64,000 nucleotides of DNA from Prochlorococcus sp. AG-402-G10 (GCA_003279445.1 QCHT01000001.1:1-64000), one strand, 5' to 3'. Counted from the first letter of the stretch, positions 25,111 through 32,992 are shown. Notes: a model not told the origin generated them from the letters alone. Program-made: numbers and translations.

Positions 25111-25229
25111 AATGGTGTTGTTGGTAAAAAATGTAGAACAATAAACCCTATGCCTGCAGCAAATACAACTGAAACTGCAATCGCTGCAAGACCAGGTACC
25201 ATTCCACCACCTTCTTCATCAGTTGCCAT
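25107..25229 (-). CDS. Single-span membrane mini-protein, 40 aa
   Basis: ATG at 25229, stop at 25107-25109. It starts MATDEEGGGMVPGLAAIAVS and continues as one helix (VVFAAGIGFIVLHFLP) ending TTPF. A negative N-terminus, a single span and a short C-terminus resemble the small subunits of photosynthetic complexes, but it does not match PsbJ, PsbX, PsaM, PetN or PetG as I know them. Clear codon pattern. Its stop overlaps the stop of the gene at 24376. Confidence 0.7.
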   Translation of the reverse strand: MATDEEGGGMVPGLAAIAVSVVFAAGIGFIVLHFLPTTPF

Positions 25230-25494
25230 GCTTGATAATTCCTTGGATATAAATAAAAAAATATAACAGGTTATACCGATAACTGTGGCTTTTATGGAAG
25301 TTCTGGGAAATGATTTTAATTTAATTCTGCAATTATAACTTTAAAAGGATTTAATCTTTCAGATAGTTAATCTTGTATTATGTTTCTCTAAGTTTAGTTT
25401 TACTCTTCTAAATTATCTATATAAATATCACTAATTTTAATGAAATCAATATTATTAATTAAATTAAAAACATTAACAAAGACTCTTTAGACTT

Positions 25495-25797
25495 TCACGC
25501 AGCGACTAGCCCTGATTGAAGAAGCACCTCAAGTACCCTAGCGTTTCTGCTTTTAGTTGCTTCTAGTGGCCTTATCTTGTCAAGCAAGGCTGCATTACAA
25601 GTTATCCAATAACTTCCTCTTGGCACACCCGCTTCATCACAAACAATTGCCGGAGCAATCCCTGGATACCTGTTGTAATGCATGCTATTTAATGAATCAA
25701 ACCAATTTCTCTCTAAGAAATCAATCTCATTGTCTGTTATTTTTTTTGAATAGCAATATTTTTCTAATATTGAACAGAGGTTTAGGCTTGTTAGCAT
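25495..25797 (-). CDS. Hypothetical protein, 100 aa
   Basis: ATG start at 25797. A helical N-terminal half (TDNEIDFLERNWFDSLNSM) is followed by a compact part with Cys residues (AIVCDEAGVPRGSYWITCN) and a C-terminal helix (NARVLEVLLQSGLVAA). Soluble and of unknown function. The flanking regions to both sides hold no other gene. Confidence 0.6.
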   Translation of the reverse strand: MLTSLNLCSILEKYCYSKKITDNEIDFLERNWFDSLNSMHYNRYPGIAPAIVCDEAGVPRGSYWITCNAALLDKIRPLEATKSRNARVLEVLLQSGLVAA

Positions 25798-25940
25798 GAT
25801 ATGTGTGTCAAATCACATAAAAACTACCATCAACTCACAGCCTAGGTTGATTTCTATTTCTTTAGTGATCATTAAGAGATCTTCTCGACCTATTTTTTGA
25901 GCCTCCTAATACGATGAAAGCCTAAGAGAATTGGCAAAAT

Positions 25941-27116
25941 TCACTCTGGTTGCTTCTCTATAACTTCTATAGCCTTTGAGGCTTCTTCGGCTTTTCTAAT
26001 TGCCTCTTTTAAATCTCTTCCTTTTGATAGAGCAACTCCCATTCTCCTACCTTTCTTTGCATTGGGTTTACCGAAAAGAAGTATCTTTGTATTTTCAATT
26101 TCCAAGGCTTTTTCTAATCCTGTATAAGCAACCTTATTAATTTGGCCTGTTGAGAGAATTACTTTGCTAGCAGAAGGAGACTCACAAGTGATTTGAGGAA
26201 TTGGTAGTTCTAAGATTGCTCTTAGATGTAATTCGAATTCATTAATATTTTGACTGATAAGTGTCACAAGGCCCGTATCATGAGGCCTAGGAGACAATTC
26301 TGAGAATATAATTTCCTCATTTCTAATAAAGAACTCAACCCCAAATAGCCCTTTACCGCCTAACTCTTGCGTAACCTTTCTTGCTATTGATTTCATTTCT
26401 TCAAGTTGTTTAACCTTAATTTCTTGTGGTTGCCAACTGCATTGATAATCTCCATCTTCTTGCACATGACCAATTGGAGGACAGAAGATTGTCTCTCCAT
26501 TCGCTTGCTTGATAGTTAAGAGTGTAATCTCTAAGTCAAAGTCTAGAAATTCTTCTACAATTACTTGGCTTGAAGACCCTCTGGCTTGTTGAATTGCTAA
26601 ATCCCATGCTTGAGAGAGACTTTCCTTGGTTTCGACTAAACTTTGTCCTTTCCCTGAAGAACTCATTACCGGCTTTATTAAAAAAGGATATTTAATAATT
26701 TCAGAAACCTCTGCTAATTCCTCTTTGCTGTTGGCAAATGCGTAGCGGGCTGTTTTGATGCCTAGTTTTTGAGAGGCTAGGTTTCTTATCTGATCTCTAT
26801 TCATTGTGATGGCAGTGGCTCTTGCTGTTGGGATTACATTGAAGCCTTCTTTCTCTATTTCCTTTAAAGCTTCTACAGCAAGTGCTTCTATTTCTGGTAT
26901 AACAAAATCTGGTTTATAAGTTCTAATTACATTTTGAAGCTCTTTTTCATTTCTCATGTCTAAAACAATTCCAACATCAGCAACTTGCATGGCTGGTGCA
27001 CCTTGATACTTGTCACATGCGATAACCTTGCAACCAATACTTTGGGCTGCTATAGATAGTTCCTTCCCTAGTTCACCACTCCCTAGGATCATCAATGTTT
27101 TTGGGAAGATCACCAT
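25941..27116 (-). CDS. purT: Formate-dependent GAR transformylase (PurT)
   Basis: 391 aa. An ATP-grasp ligase that makes formyl-GAR from GAR, formate and ATP in purine synthesis. The N-terminal Rossmann-like part opens MILGSGELGKELSIAAQSIG. The central ATP-grasp part contains KPVMSSSGKGQS and a FGVEFFI segment, and SELSPRPHDTGLVTL is diagnostic of PurT/PurK. Full length with an ATG start. No other purine gene is adjacent, but guaB3 (56796) is in the window. Confidence 0.95.
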   Translation of the reverse strand: MVIFPKTLMILGSGELGKELSIAAQSIGCKVIACDKYQGAPAMQVADVGIVLDMRNEKELQNVIRTYKPDFVIPEIEALAVEALKEIEKEGFNVIPTARATAITMNRDQIRNLASQKLGIKTARYAFANSKEELAEVSEIIKYPFLIKPVMSSSGKGQSLVETKESLSQAWDLAIQQARGSSSQVIVEEFLDFDLEITLLTIKQANGETIFCPPIGHVQEDGDYQCSWQPQEIKVKQLEEMKSIARKVTQELGGKGLFGVEFFIRNEEIIFSELSPRPHDTGLVTLISQNINEFELHLRAILELPIPQITCESPSASKVILSTGQINKVAYTGLEKALEIENTKILLFGKPNAKKGRRMGVALSKGRDLKEAIRKAEEASKAIEVIEKQPE

Positions 27117-27439
27117 GAGAAAAAATATTTTCTTAATTATGCTCCCATGAGTTAAGAGTGATTAAAAGGACTTTATGGACTATTTTTATTAATGTGAATT
27201 ATTTTGATAGGAGTCAACTTTTAAATTCTAGATATAAATAAAATCTAGATCTATAAATACTTTCTTAAATCTATCCTGGAAATATTACCTGTTTTGCTCT
27301 AAATTGTAATTGTTTGGTTTTTAACAATATATAAATCATTTTAAATATTAAAATATATGTGTTTCATTAATACATAATCTTTGATTAATATTCCGAAGTT
27401 TTTTATGGAGAGCTACCCATTAAGAGATAAAATAAATAT
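27117..27439. other. 320-base AT-rich intergenic region
   Basis: Between divergent purT and the Nif11-domain gene. AT-rich, with no open frame or hairpin that I can support. It contains the promoters of both genes. Confidence 0.5.
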
Positions 27440-27655
27440 ATGACATTAGAACAACTAAAGGCTTTCCTTCATAGAATGCAGGAAGAACCATCTTTAAAAA
27501 GCAATGTCCTTTCCTGCTCTACAGCTGATGATGTAGCCCAAATAGCTTTAAAGCTAGGATATGAATTCTCTGGTGATGAGCTGCTTAGATTTTCGGGTAA
27601 AAAGGTTGGTAAGGTTACAGTAAAGAAAAATGATGTACCTGGAGAATACAATTAA
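27440..27655 (+). CDS. Nif11-domain small protein
   Basis: 71 aa with the Nif11-like leader-peptide domain: LEQLKAFLHRMQEEPSLKSN, then TADDVAQIALKLGYEFSGDE. Known members are either leader peptides of RiPP precursors or free-standing small proteins. Here no Gly-Gly cleavage site with a Cys/Ser/Thr-rich core follows; the tail is SGKKVGKVTVKKNDVPGEYN. I therefore call it a free-standing Nif11 protein and not a prochlorosin precursor. Confidence 0.8.
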   Translation: MTLEQLKAFLHRMQEEPSLKSNVLSCSTADDVAQIALKLGYEFSGDELLRFSGKKVGKVTVKKNDVPGEYN

Positions 27656-27670
27656 AATTATTTTCCTCTA

Positions 27671-27901
27671 TTAAGTCTCATCTTCAGCAATTAACTTAGA
27701 AGCCTGGCGCCAAATATATATCAGCCCAACAGCCATAAGTAGAACTGTAAATATAGCTTTAAGTGAAAAAACTAATATTGTGAATAGGGTTACAAGAAGA
27801 GAGATTTGAATCCATTTTGGGTAAAGAACTTTAGCTGTTTCTCCCTCTTTGCTGCTATTCGGAATAATCTCAGGTTCGATTGCCAAAGAATAAATTCCCA
27901 A
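27671..27901 (-). CDS. Two-helix membrane protein, 76 aa
   Basis: TTG start at 27901. A polar N-terminus (IEPEIIPNSSKEGETAKVLY) is followed by two hydrophobic spans (QISLLVTLFTILVFSLKA and FTVLLMAVGLIYIW) and a charged tail. It converges with the Nif11 gene, with only 15 bases between stops. Unknown family. Confidence 0.6.
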   Translation of the reverse strand: MGIYSLAIEPEIIPNSSKEGETAKVLYPKWIQISLLVTLFTILVFSLKAIFTVLLMAVGLIYIWRQASKLIAEDET

Positions 27902-28075
27902 GTAAAATTTATTTTAACTCAATTTTATCAATTCCGTTAAAGCAAGTTTTGATTTAAAAAAAATACTCATTTAATTTACGCGAAATTTAGATCCACAGCC
28001 TATTAATTGAAAAAAACCATCAAAATGCCTAGTATTAGCTAAACCCTTTTATCATGATACTGTATCTTACTGTCA

Positions 28076-28741
28076 ATGCCTGAATCTGATCTTACAACTG
28101 GTACTGACTGCAAAAACCTATTTAGAAGGGCTTATGAGAACCGTTATGCCTGGGATAAAGATTTTAAAGGGTATTCTGGTTCTTGTATCTACCAAAAAGG
28201 TTCTACAACAGAGAAAGGACAATTCGTTATTACTAGTGACTTCAAACCTAAAGTGAAGGATATTAAAGATGATAAAATTACTAAATTAATATCATCTCAG
28301 CTTTGGGAAGTTGCTATACATAGAGTTAAAAGAAGTTTTGAAGATGTTCATGGTGGCAATACATTTACCAGCGGAGATGTTAATAATATCGGGTTGGAGG
28401 TATTGGTAGGAGGTCAGAGTAAAGGAGATAGTTATAGAATTAAAGATGATATTGTAACTATGGTAAATAGACATATCCATGGTTCTTTGATTAATATACT
28501 CACTAAGGAAATCAAAGATACTGGTCAGGGATACTTAAGTATCTCTTATAAAAGCCAATATTTTGATCCTTTATCCAAGCAAGCTAAAAGTGGCAAATGT
28601 TTGTACGAGGATAAGTTTATTCCCTTAGGTATACAAGAACAATGGGTCCTTGAAAGCAGGTCCATTCAAAAGTTTGATCTAGAAGGAATAGATTCAGAAA
28701 ATGAAAAGTTCTTTTTTAGAGAATTAAGTTTAATTGATTAA
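28076..28741 (+). CDS. DUF3386 family protein
   Basis: 221 aa matching DUF3386, a cyanobacterial and plastid family. Landmarks are FRRAYENRYAWDKDFKGYSG, SSQLWEVAIHRVKRSFEDVH, LEVLVGGQSKGDSYRIKDD, MVNRHIHGSLINILT, and GQGYLSISYKSQYFDP. It is followed after 21 bases by a DUF2470 gene on the same strand, which suggests an operon. The function of the family is not established. ATG start. Confidence 0.85.
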   Translation: MPESDLTTGTDCKNLFRRAYENRYAWDKDFKGYSGSCIYQKGSTTEKGQFVITSDFKPKVKDIKDDKITKLISSQLWEVAIHRVKRSFEDVHGGNTFTSGDVNNIGLEVLVGGQSKGDSYRIKDDIVTMVNRHIHGSLINILTKEIKDTGQGYLSISYKSQYFDPLSKQAKSGKCLYEDKFIPLGIQEQWVLESRSIQKFDLEGIDSENEKFFFRELSLID

Positions 28742-28762
28742 CTAACTAATCAGATTTTTGTC

Positions 28763-29029
28763 ATGACTAAAGAACCTATCACTAAAGCAGAAAGCAATAG
28801 GATCTGTGACCATATGAATCGAGACCATAATGATTCGATTTTTAAATATGTAATTCATTATTCTGAAATTAATGAACCTAATGTTGTCAGAATGTTGGGA
28901 ATTAATTCAAGTTATATGACGATAGAAGTAGATGGAGATGAAATTGACATTCCCTTTGATCATACTCTTTTAGATAGCAAGGATGCACACAGAACTTTAG
29001 TTAAAATGTTAAAGGATATCACAAATTAA
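28763..29029 (+). CDS. DUF2470 family protein
   Basis: 88 aa. The DUF2470 signature is ESNRICDHMNRDHNDSIFKY and the following beta-rich part (MTIEVDGDEIDIPFDHTLLD). DUF2470 domains resemble the C-terminal part of heme-related split-barrel proteins (HugZ/HutZ-like). Here it is a free-standing domain. It is probably co-transcribed with DUF3386. Confidence 0.8.
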   Translation: MTKEPITKAESNRICDHMNRDHNDSIFKYVIHYSEINEPNVVRMLGINSSYMTIEVDGDEIDIPFDHTLLDSKDAHRTLVKMLKDITN

Positions 29030-29375
29030 TTATTTTCCAGGAAGAAGTAATTCTCTTGTGATTATTCTACATTTTTCTATGTAGAGTCATCCAAATATTT
29101 TTAGGGATAATTTTAATGATAGGAAAAGACTTAGTTCCATACTCATATAATTAATAGAATTGAATCATCACATATTATTTATGGTTGCTATTTTTCTTCC
29201 AATTTAGCCTCAATGGTCTATTGCTTCTATTAACTTTAATAGAAAAGCTTTGAGCTAATACCACTGAAACTTTTTGTTTTTGCCAAGTCTAAAATAAGCT
29301 TTTCCTTAAAAAATATTACTTTAATGAAGCTATCATGAATAATTTTGCCATTTTAAATAAAGAATTCCTTAATTA
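29030..29375. other. 350-base AT-rich intergenic region
   Basis: No coding pattern on either strand. It contains a short inverted repeat (CTACATTTTTCTATGTAG near 29068), possibly a weak terminator of the DUF3386-DUF2470 pair. Otherwise empty. Confidence 0.4.
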
Positions 29376-29600
29376 ATGACAAAAAAAATAGAAAAATTAA
29401 GAGGGAAAGAACTAACTTCTTATATAGAGAAACATAAGCAAGAATTCGACGGGAATGGAGATAGGCTTTGCGTCGCAGCTGGTTATGGAATACGAGCTGA
29501 TGATGGCAAGGAAAAATGCGATTTCAGCGATTTTGTTAAGGCCTTGTCAATTGAAGAGATTGAAAATGCTCAGAGTGCTTCAGAACCGAGGATAGATTAG
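29376..29600 (+). CDS. cyAbrB-like small protein
   Basis: 74 aa. The pattern LRGKELTSYIEKHKQEFDG, then LCVAAGYGIRADDGKEKCDF and FVKALS, parallels cyanobacterial AbrB-like regulators (L-x-G-K-x-L ... A-C-G-Y ... F-x-x-A-L). It lacks the LPR element of canonical cyAbrB1/2, so it is either a divergent member or a look-alike. If true it is a DNA-binding regulator. ATG start. Confidence 0.55.
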   Translation: MTKKIEKLRGKELTSYIEKHKQEFDGNGDRLCVAAGYGIRADDGKEKCDFSDFVKALSIEEIENAQSASEPRID

Positions 29601-29656
29601 TAACTTTTTAGTTGTTTTCTGATTGAATTTTTAACCCAAAACTATTTCTAGAAGTA

Positions 29657-29881
29657 TTATTTCCTTGAAATAGCTCTCATGAAGAAGTCCAGTAATCCTT
29701 CGTCAGTTAAATCTGGTATTGTCCAAATCTCGTCTCCATTTGAATTCTCTTCTAGTATCCATTCCTTAAACTCCAGAACTATTGCATCGCGATCTTTTCC
29801 CTTAAGCACTTGGATTCGCTTTGAAAGGTAATCATCAATTATCTCCATGCCTTTGTTAGGAGGACATGAAAGGAACTGCAT
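29657..29881 (-). CDS. Small protein, GKDxxA-EFxEWI family, member 2
   Basis: 74 aa, ATG at 29881. The core LKGKDRDAIVLEFKEWILEE and the later IPDLTDEG align with the protein at 18303. It has a longer N-terminus (PPNKGMEIIDDYLSKRIQV). Soluble, acidic, unknown function. Confidence 0.7.
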   Translation of the reverse strand: MQFLSCPPNKGMEIIDDYLSKRIQVLKGKDRDAIVLEFKEWILEENSNGDEIWTIPDLTDEGLLDFFMRAISRK

Positions 29882-29989
29882 GAGTCTTTAGATTCTCTTT
29901 ATATTCTAACTCTTTGCTGGTATGGCCTTAATGCTTTTCAAGATTTGATTGGTATATTTCTATAGGATTGCTTGTTCTAGGAAGTCCCT

Positions 29990-30199
29990 TCAATGATTTC
30001 TGTAGCCTTGGTAAACAGGTTGCATTAATCCACCACCCTGATCATCGTCGTCACCACTGTCTTGAAGGACTATAAAAGCAATAAAAATAACTGCTAGTGA
30101 AAAAGCTATAGATAATTCTTGGTATTCGATAAGACCATCCTTTAAAAATTCAACAGATATTAGACGATAACAGGCAATAATTTTCAAAAGAGTTCTCAA
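29990..30199 (-). CDS. Single-span membrane protein with acidic-glycine tail
   Basis: TTG start at 30199 (the start is uncertain, with no ATG in the N-terminal half). One span (LSIAFSLAVIFIAFIVLQD) is followed by the low-complexity DSGDDDDQGGGLMQPVYQGY. The DDDDQGG motif followed by a short Tyr-containing tail looks like a conserved marine-cyanobacterial membrane mini-protein. Unknown role. Between it and the next gene lies a 14-T homopolymer at 30344-30357. Confidence 0.6.
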   Translation of the reverse strand: MRTLLKIIACYRLISVEFLKDGLIEYQELSIAFSLAVIFIAFIVLQDSGDDDDQGGGLMQPVYQGYRNH

Positions 30200-30438
30200 T
30201 AATTACAAAATCTGTCCTCGCCGATTTTTTTTAGAATGCATTTAATTCTTGTTGTTGTCTTTTTAAGGTTGAAATGCATTGCAATTAAAGGCCTTTAGCC
30301 TAGAGAGAGTGTTATGGGGAAAAATGTCTTTGGGTTGGTGCGATTTTTTTTTTTTTTCTAAGTTGGCTTTAATTCTGGAAAAGGAATCAGGTTTTTGTTC
30401 GTAATAATTAGGAGTATTGCCTCTCAAAACTCTTTATT

Positions 30439-30825
30439 TCAATCCTCGTTTTGATTTATAAGTGCCAGCTCTCGTTCTTTTTTTACTTTTATAGCGGCCT
30501 CGTAAGCAGATACCGATGAGATCACGAGGATACCTATTAAGCCTGTGTTATCTGTTTGCAAGGATGCAGGATCTGATGTGTCAATTGAATACTGCCTACT
30601 TAAATCTAGGTAAACCCATGCAGCAGAGGTTATGGTCGTAATCCAATAGGGTTTCCATCTCCTTTGATAGAGATAACCTGTCCCTAAACCTGGAAGAAAG
30701 TTTAGTAATGCTGCTACCCATCCAGAGGATGAGGCGATGATCTGATTCTTTGTCTGTAATTGCAAATTAATTGTCCCTAAAAGTAATTTATTTAAAATAA
30801 TGCAGGCAATAGATTTAATCACCAA
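30439..30825 (-). CDS. Membrane protein with GLGTGYLYQRR turn, up to 128 aa
   Basis: The ORF begins with TTG at 30825; a later TTG is also possible. The conserved-looking part is ASSSGWVAALLNFLPGLGTG followed by YLYQRRWKPYWIT, a hairpin of two hydrophobic helices with a basic turn. A third hydrophobic stretch (GLIGILVISSVSAYEAAI) follows. It is analogous to TM2-type proteins but not identical. Unknown function. Confidence 0.65.
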   Translation of the reverse strand: MVIKSIACIILNKLLLGTINLQLQTKNQIIASSSGWVAALLNFLPGLGTGYLYQRRWKPYWITTITSAAWVYLDLSRQYSIDTSDPASLQTDNTGLIGILVISSVSAYEAAIKVKKERELALINQNED

Positions 30826-31018
30826 AGCTAATAAAACTATGTATTTAGCGTTAGGAAACCCTTGATAAGGTTATGTCGCTTTTTAGAAATATGGTTAAGT
30901 GATGAGAATTCCTATTGTTACTTAAATATTCTTATAGGGAACTTGTTTACAAAGCCTTCTCTTATCTAAATTTTCCTAGTTATATATTCCATTGATGTTT
31001 TTTCAATAATTTCTATAT

Positions 31019-31228
31019 CTAAAAGATTCCAGGGATGATTTGGCCTGTAATTAAATAAGCACCTAATAAAGCAATGAATCCAATCATTGCCCATCGGCCA
31101 TTGGTTATTTCAGCGTCTTCAACATTTCCAGAATAGTTTTCTATAAGACGAGGTTGAGCTTCTATTGGAAAAATGTTTTGTCGATTACCTGACTCAGTAG
31201 TGACTTGAGCCTCAGTTGTAGAAGTCAT
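31019..31228 (-). CDS. hli: High-light-inducible protein (Hli)
   Basis: 69 aa with one chlorophyll-binding LHC-type helix: AEITNGRWAMIGFIALLGAY (E-x-x-N-G-R-x-A-M-x-G). The C-terminus is TGQIIPGIF. Hli proteins bind chlorophyll and carotenoid, and protect or help assemble photosystems. ATG start. It is downstream of the shorter hli at 31239, 10 bases apart, so both share one transcript. Confidence 0.95.
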   Translation of the reverse strand: MTSTTEAQVTTESGNRQNIFPIEAQPRLIENYSGNVEDAEITNGRWAMIGFIALLGAYLITGQIIPGIF

Positions 31229-31238
31229 GTTTTAATTG

Positions 31239-31346
31239 CTAGAAGATTCCAGGGATGATTTGTCCTGTGGTGGCGTATGCGCCAAAAGCAGCAATAAATC
31301 CAATCATTGCTGCCCAGCCATTAAATTTCTCAGCTTCAGGGGTCAC
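31239..31346 (-). CDS. hli: Short high-light-inducible protein, 35 aa (GTG start)
   Basis: Stop at 31239-31241, GTG at 31346. The sequence TPEAEKFNGWAAMIGFIAAF continues GAYATTGQIIPGIF: an Hli helix almost without flanks. Its last residues and the DNA encoding them are nearly identical to those of the neighbouring hli, so the two arose by duplication. The pair is preceded by an HLR1-like site. Confidence 0.85.
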   Translation of the reverse strand: MTPEAEKFNGWAAMIGFIAAFGAYATTGQIIPGIF

Positions 31347-31383
31347 GATAATCCAAAGTTTTTTGTAAAGCAATATTACACGA

Positions 31384-31401
31384 AGTGTAAAGCTATGTAA
31401 A
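31384..31401 (-). promoter_or_regulatory. HLR1-like direct repeat upstream of the hli pair
   Basis: On the - strand the sequence is TTTACATA-GC-TTTACACT. It fits the HLR1 consensus (G/T)TTACA(T/A)(T/A)NN(G/T)TTACA(T/A)(T/A) at all but one position. HLR1 is the binding site of the response regulator RpaB that controls high-light genes and photosystem I genes in cyanobacteria. A third TTTACAAA lies at 31362-31369. The site is 38-55 bases upstream of the GTG start of the first hli. Confidence 0.7.
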
Positions 31402-31559
31402 GGGGGGCGGGGACTTTTATGGGCAGGATTTCCATTTTGTTTATTTTGCCTTTTTTATTTTTGTAGAGACTTTTCGTATTGCTTTCTAGAGATTTCGTAT
31501 TTCTTTATTCTAATGGAATAGTTATGTAAGATTAATTCGAGCTCTTGATTTTATTAGGT

Positions 31560-31706
31560 ATGTCATTTAAGCCAAATGATTCTCAGGCTATTGAAGAGTT
31601 CTGTCAGGCGATTATTAAAATAACAAATTGCAGCAGGCTTGATGTATACAAATTTCTTCAAGAGTTAAATGATATGCAGCCAATTATTCCTAAAAACGAC
31701 CCATAA
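31560..31706 (+). CDS. Small cysteine-pair protein (C-x8-C family), member 3
   Basis: ATG 31560 to TAA 31704-31706, 48 aa. The block EEFCQAIIKITNCSRLDVYK matches the C-x8-C arrangement, with Thr two residues before the second Cys, as in the proteins at 2889 and 23488. A helix with LQEL follows. The similarity is weaker than between members 1 and 2. It lies 120 bases upstream of the first pcb gene on the same strand. Confidence 0.5.
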   Translation: MSFKPNDSQAIEEFCQAIIKITNCSRLDVYKFLQELNDMQPIIPKNDP

Positions 31707-31746
31707 TTCAAACTGGTTTGAAATGAAGCAATCTTTTATTTAAATA

Positions 31747-31763
31747 AAGACCTTTAACTATTC
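31747..31763 (+). promoter_or_regulatory. Shared pcb promoter element, copy 1
   Basis: The 17-mer AAGACCTTTAACTATTC lies 63 bases before the ATG of the first pcb. Identical copies occur in front of the other two (33633-33649 and 35635-35651). TAACTAT is a likely -10 box; here no good -35 is present 17 bases further up. The transcript would have an approximately 55-base leader. Confidence 0.7.
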
Positions 31764-31826
31764 CGTAGATATTAAGGTGAGGCTTGTATCCTTGTATCAG
31801 GTTTTTAGTCCTCATTTTTTAAAATT

Positions 31827-32885
31827 ATGCAGACCTACGGAAACCCAGATGTCACCTATGGGTGGTGGGTTGGTAATTCTGTAGTGACCAACAGAGCAGG
31901 CCGCTTTATCGGTTCTCATGTTGGGCATACAGGAATTATTTGCTTCGCAACTGGCGCAAGTTGTCTATGGGAACTTTCTCGTTTTGATTCTTCAGTCCCA
32001 ATGGGGCATCAAAGCTCTATTTACCTTTCTCATTTAGCCTCTCTCGGCATAGGTTTTGATGAGGCTGGTATTTGGACTGGAGCAGGAGTTGCAACAATTG
32101 CAATTTTTCACTTGATCTTCTCCATGGTTTATGGAGGAGCAGGCCTTGCTCACTCTTTGTTTTTTGATCCAGATCTTCAGGGTGGACCAATTGGCAGAGT
32201 AGATAAGTTCAAGTTGGAATGGGACAACCCAGACAACATGACCTTTATCCTTGGTCATCATTTAATCTTCTTGGGAGTAGCTAATATCTGGTTCGTTGAG
32301 TGGGCCAGAGTACATGGCATTTACGATCCTGCTTTAGGGGCTGTAAGAACTGTATTTCCTGGATATGGTGATTTTGGAATGGTTTGGGGTCATCAATTTG
32401 ATTTCATATCCATTGATAGTCTTGAAGATGTTATGAGTGGCCATGCCTTCTTAGCTTTCTTACAGATAACTGGTGGTGCGTTCCACATTGCAACAAGACA
32501 AGTTGGTGAATACACCAAATTTAAAGGGGATGGACTTCTTTCAGCAGAAGCGATTCTTTCTTGGTCCTTAGCAGGTCTATTCCTAATGGGAGTAGTTGCA
32601 GCCTTCTGGGCAGCAAATAACACTACTGTTTACCCTACAGAGTGGTATGGGGAGCCATTGCAATTTAAGTTTGGCATTTCGCCTTATTGGGCAGATACAG
32701 CTGATACCTCGGATTGTCAGTATTTCTTAGGTCATACAACTCGTGCTGCCTTAGTAAATGTTCAGTATTATTTTGCATTCTTCTGTCTTCAAGGTCATTT
32801 ATGGCATGCATTGCGTGCAATGGGCTTTGACTTTAGACGTATAGCAAAAGCCATTGGTGGTTTGACTGAGTCAACAGCTTCCTAA
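31827..32885 (+). CDS. pcb: Pcb divinyl-chlorophyll a/b antenna protein, copy 1
   Basis: 352 aa of the CP43/IsiA/Pcb six-helix family. It begins with the family hallmark QTYGNPDVTYGWWVGNSVVT. Chlorophyll-binding histidines lie within the helices (for example GHTGIICFATG, LGHHLIFLGVANIW, GHAFLAFLQITGGAFHIATR and GHTTRAALVNVQYYFAFF). It lacks the large lumenal loop of CP43. Pcb proteins form the main membrane antenna of Prochlorococcus around photosystem II or I. It ends at a 24-bp palindromic terminator. The leader carries the shared 17-mer, and AAATT precedes the ATG without a clear ribosome binding site. Confidence 0.97.
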   Translation: MQTYGNPDVTYGWWVGNSVVTNRAGRFIGSHVGHTGIICFATGASCLWELSRFDSSVPMGHQSSIYLSHLASLGIGFDEAGIWTGAGVATIAIFHLIFSMVYGGAGLAHSLFFDPDLQGGPIGRVDKFKLEWDNPDNMTFILGHHLIFLGVANIWFVEWARVHGIYDPALGAVRTVFPGYGDFGMVWGHQFDFISIDSLEDVMSGHAFLAFLQITGGAFHIATRQVGEYTKFKGDGLLSAEAILSWSLAGLFLMGVVAAFWAANNTTVYPTEWYGEPLQFKFGISPYWADTADTSDCQYFLGHTTRAALVNVQYYFAFFCLQGHLWHALRAMGFDFRRIAKAIGGLTESTAS

Positions 32886-32894
32886 TTTTAAGGA

Positions 32895-32948
32895 AATTTG
32901 CAATAAAAAAAGCCTCGCAAGTAAGCGAGGCTTTTTTTATTGCAAATT
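32895..32948. terminator. 24-bp perfect hairpin terminator between pcb copy 1 and the antisense gene
   Basis: 32895-32918 pairs perfectly with 32925-32948 around a six-base loop (AAGTAA). The GC core is GCCTCGC/GCGAGGC, flanked by A7 and T7 tracts, so it can stop transcription in both directions. Confidence 0.9.
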
Positions 32949-32992
32949 CAAGAATTTTTTTTCTTTTAATTTAAAAGAAAAATTTGTAAGCT

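Noticed and set aside
27440-27655. Prochlorosin/lanthipeptide precursor
   Set aside because: No double-Gly cleavage site, no Cys in the C-terminal part, and no modification enzyme in the window.
28076-28741. Phycobilin lyase (CpeS/CpcS) call for the 221-aa protein
   Set aside because: The motif order (AYENRYAWDKDF, QLWEVAIHRVKR, NRHIHG) matches DUF3386, not the lyases.
31398-31412. G-rich run (GGGGGGCGGGG) as a G-quadruplex
   Set aside because: Only two G runs are present, too few for an intramolecular quadruplex; noted merely as odd in AT-rich DNA.
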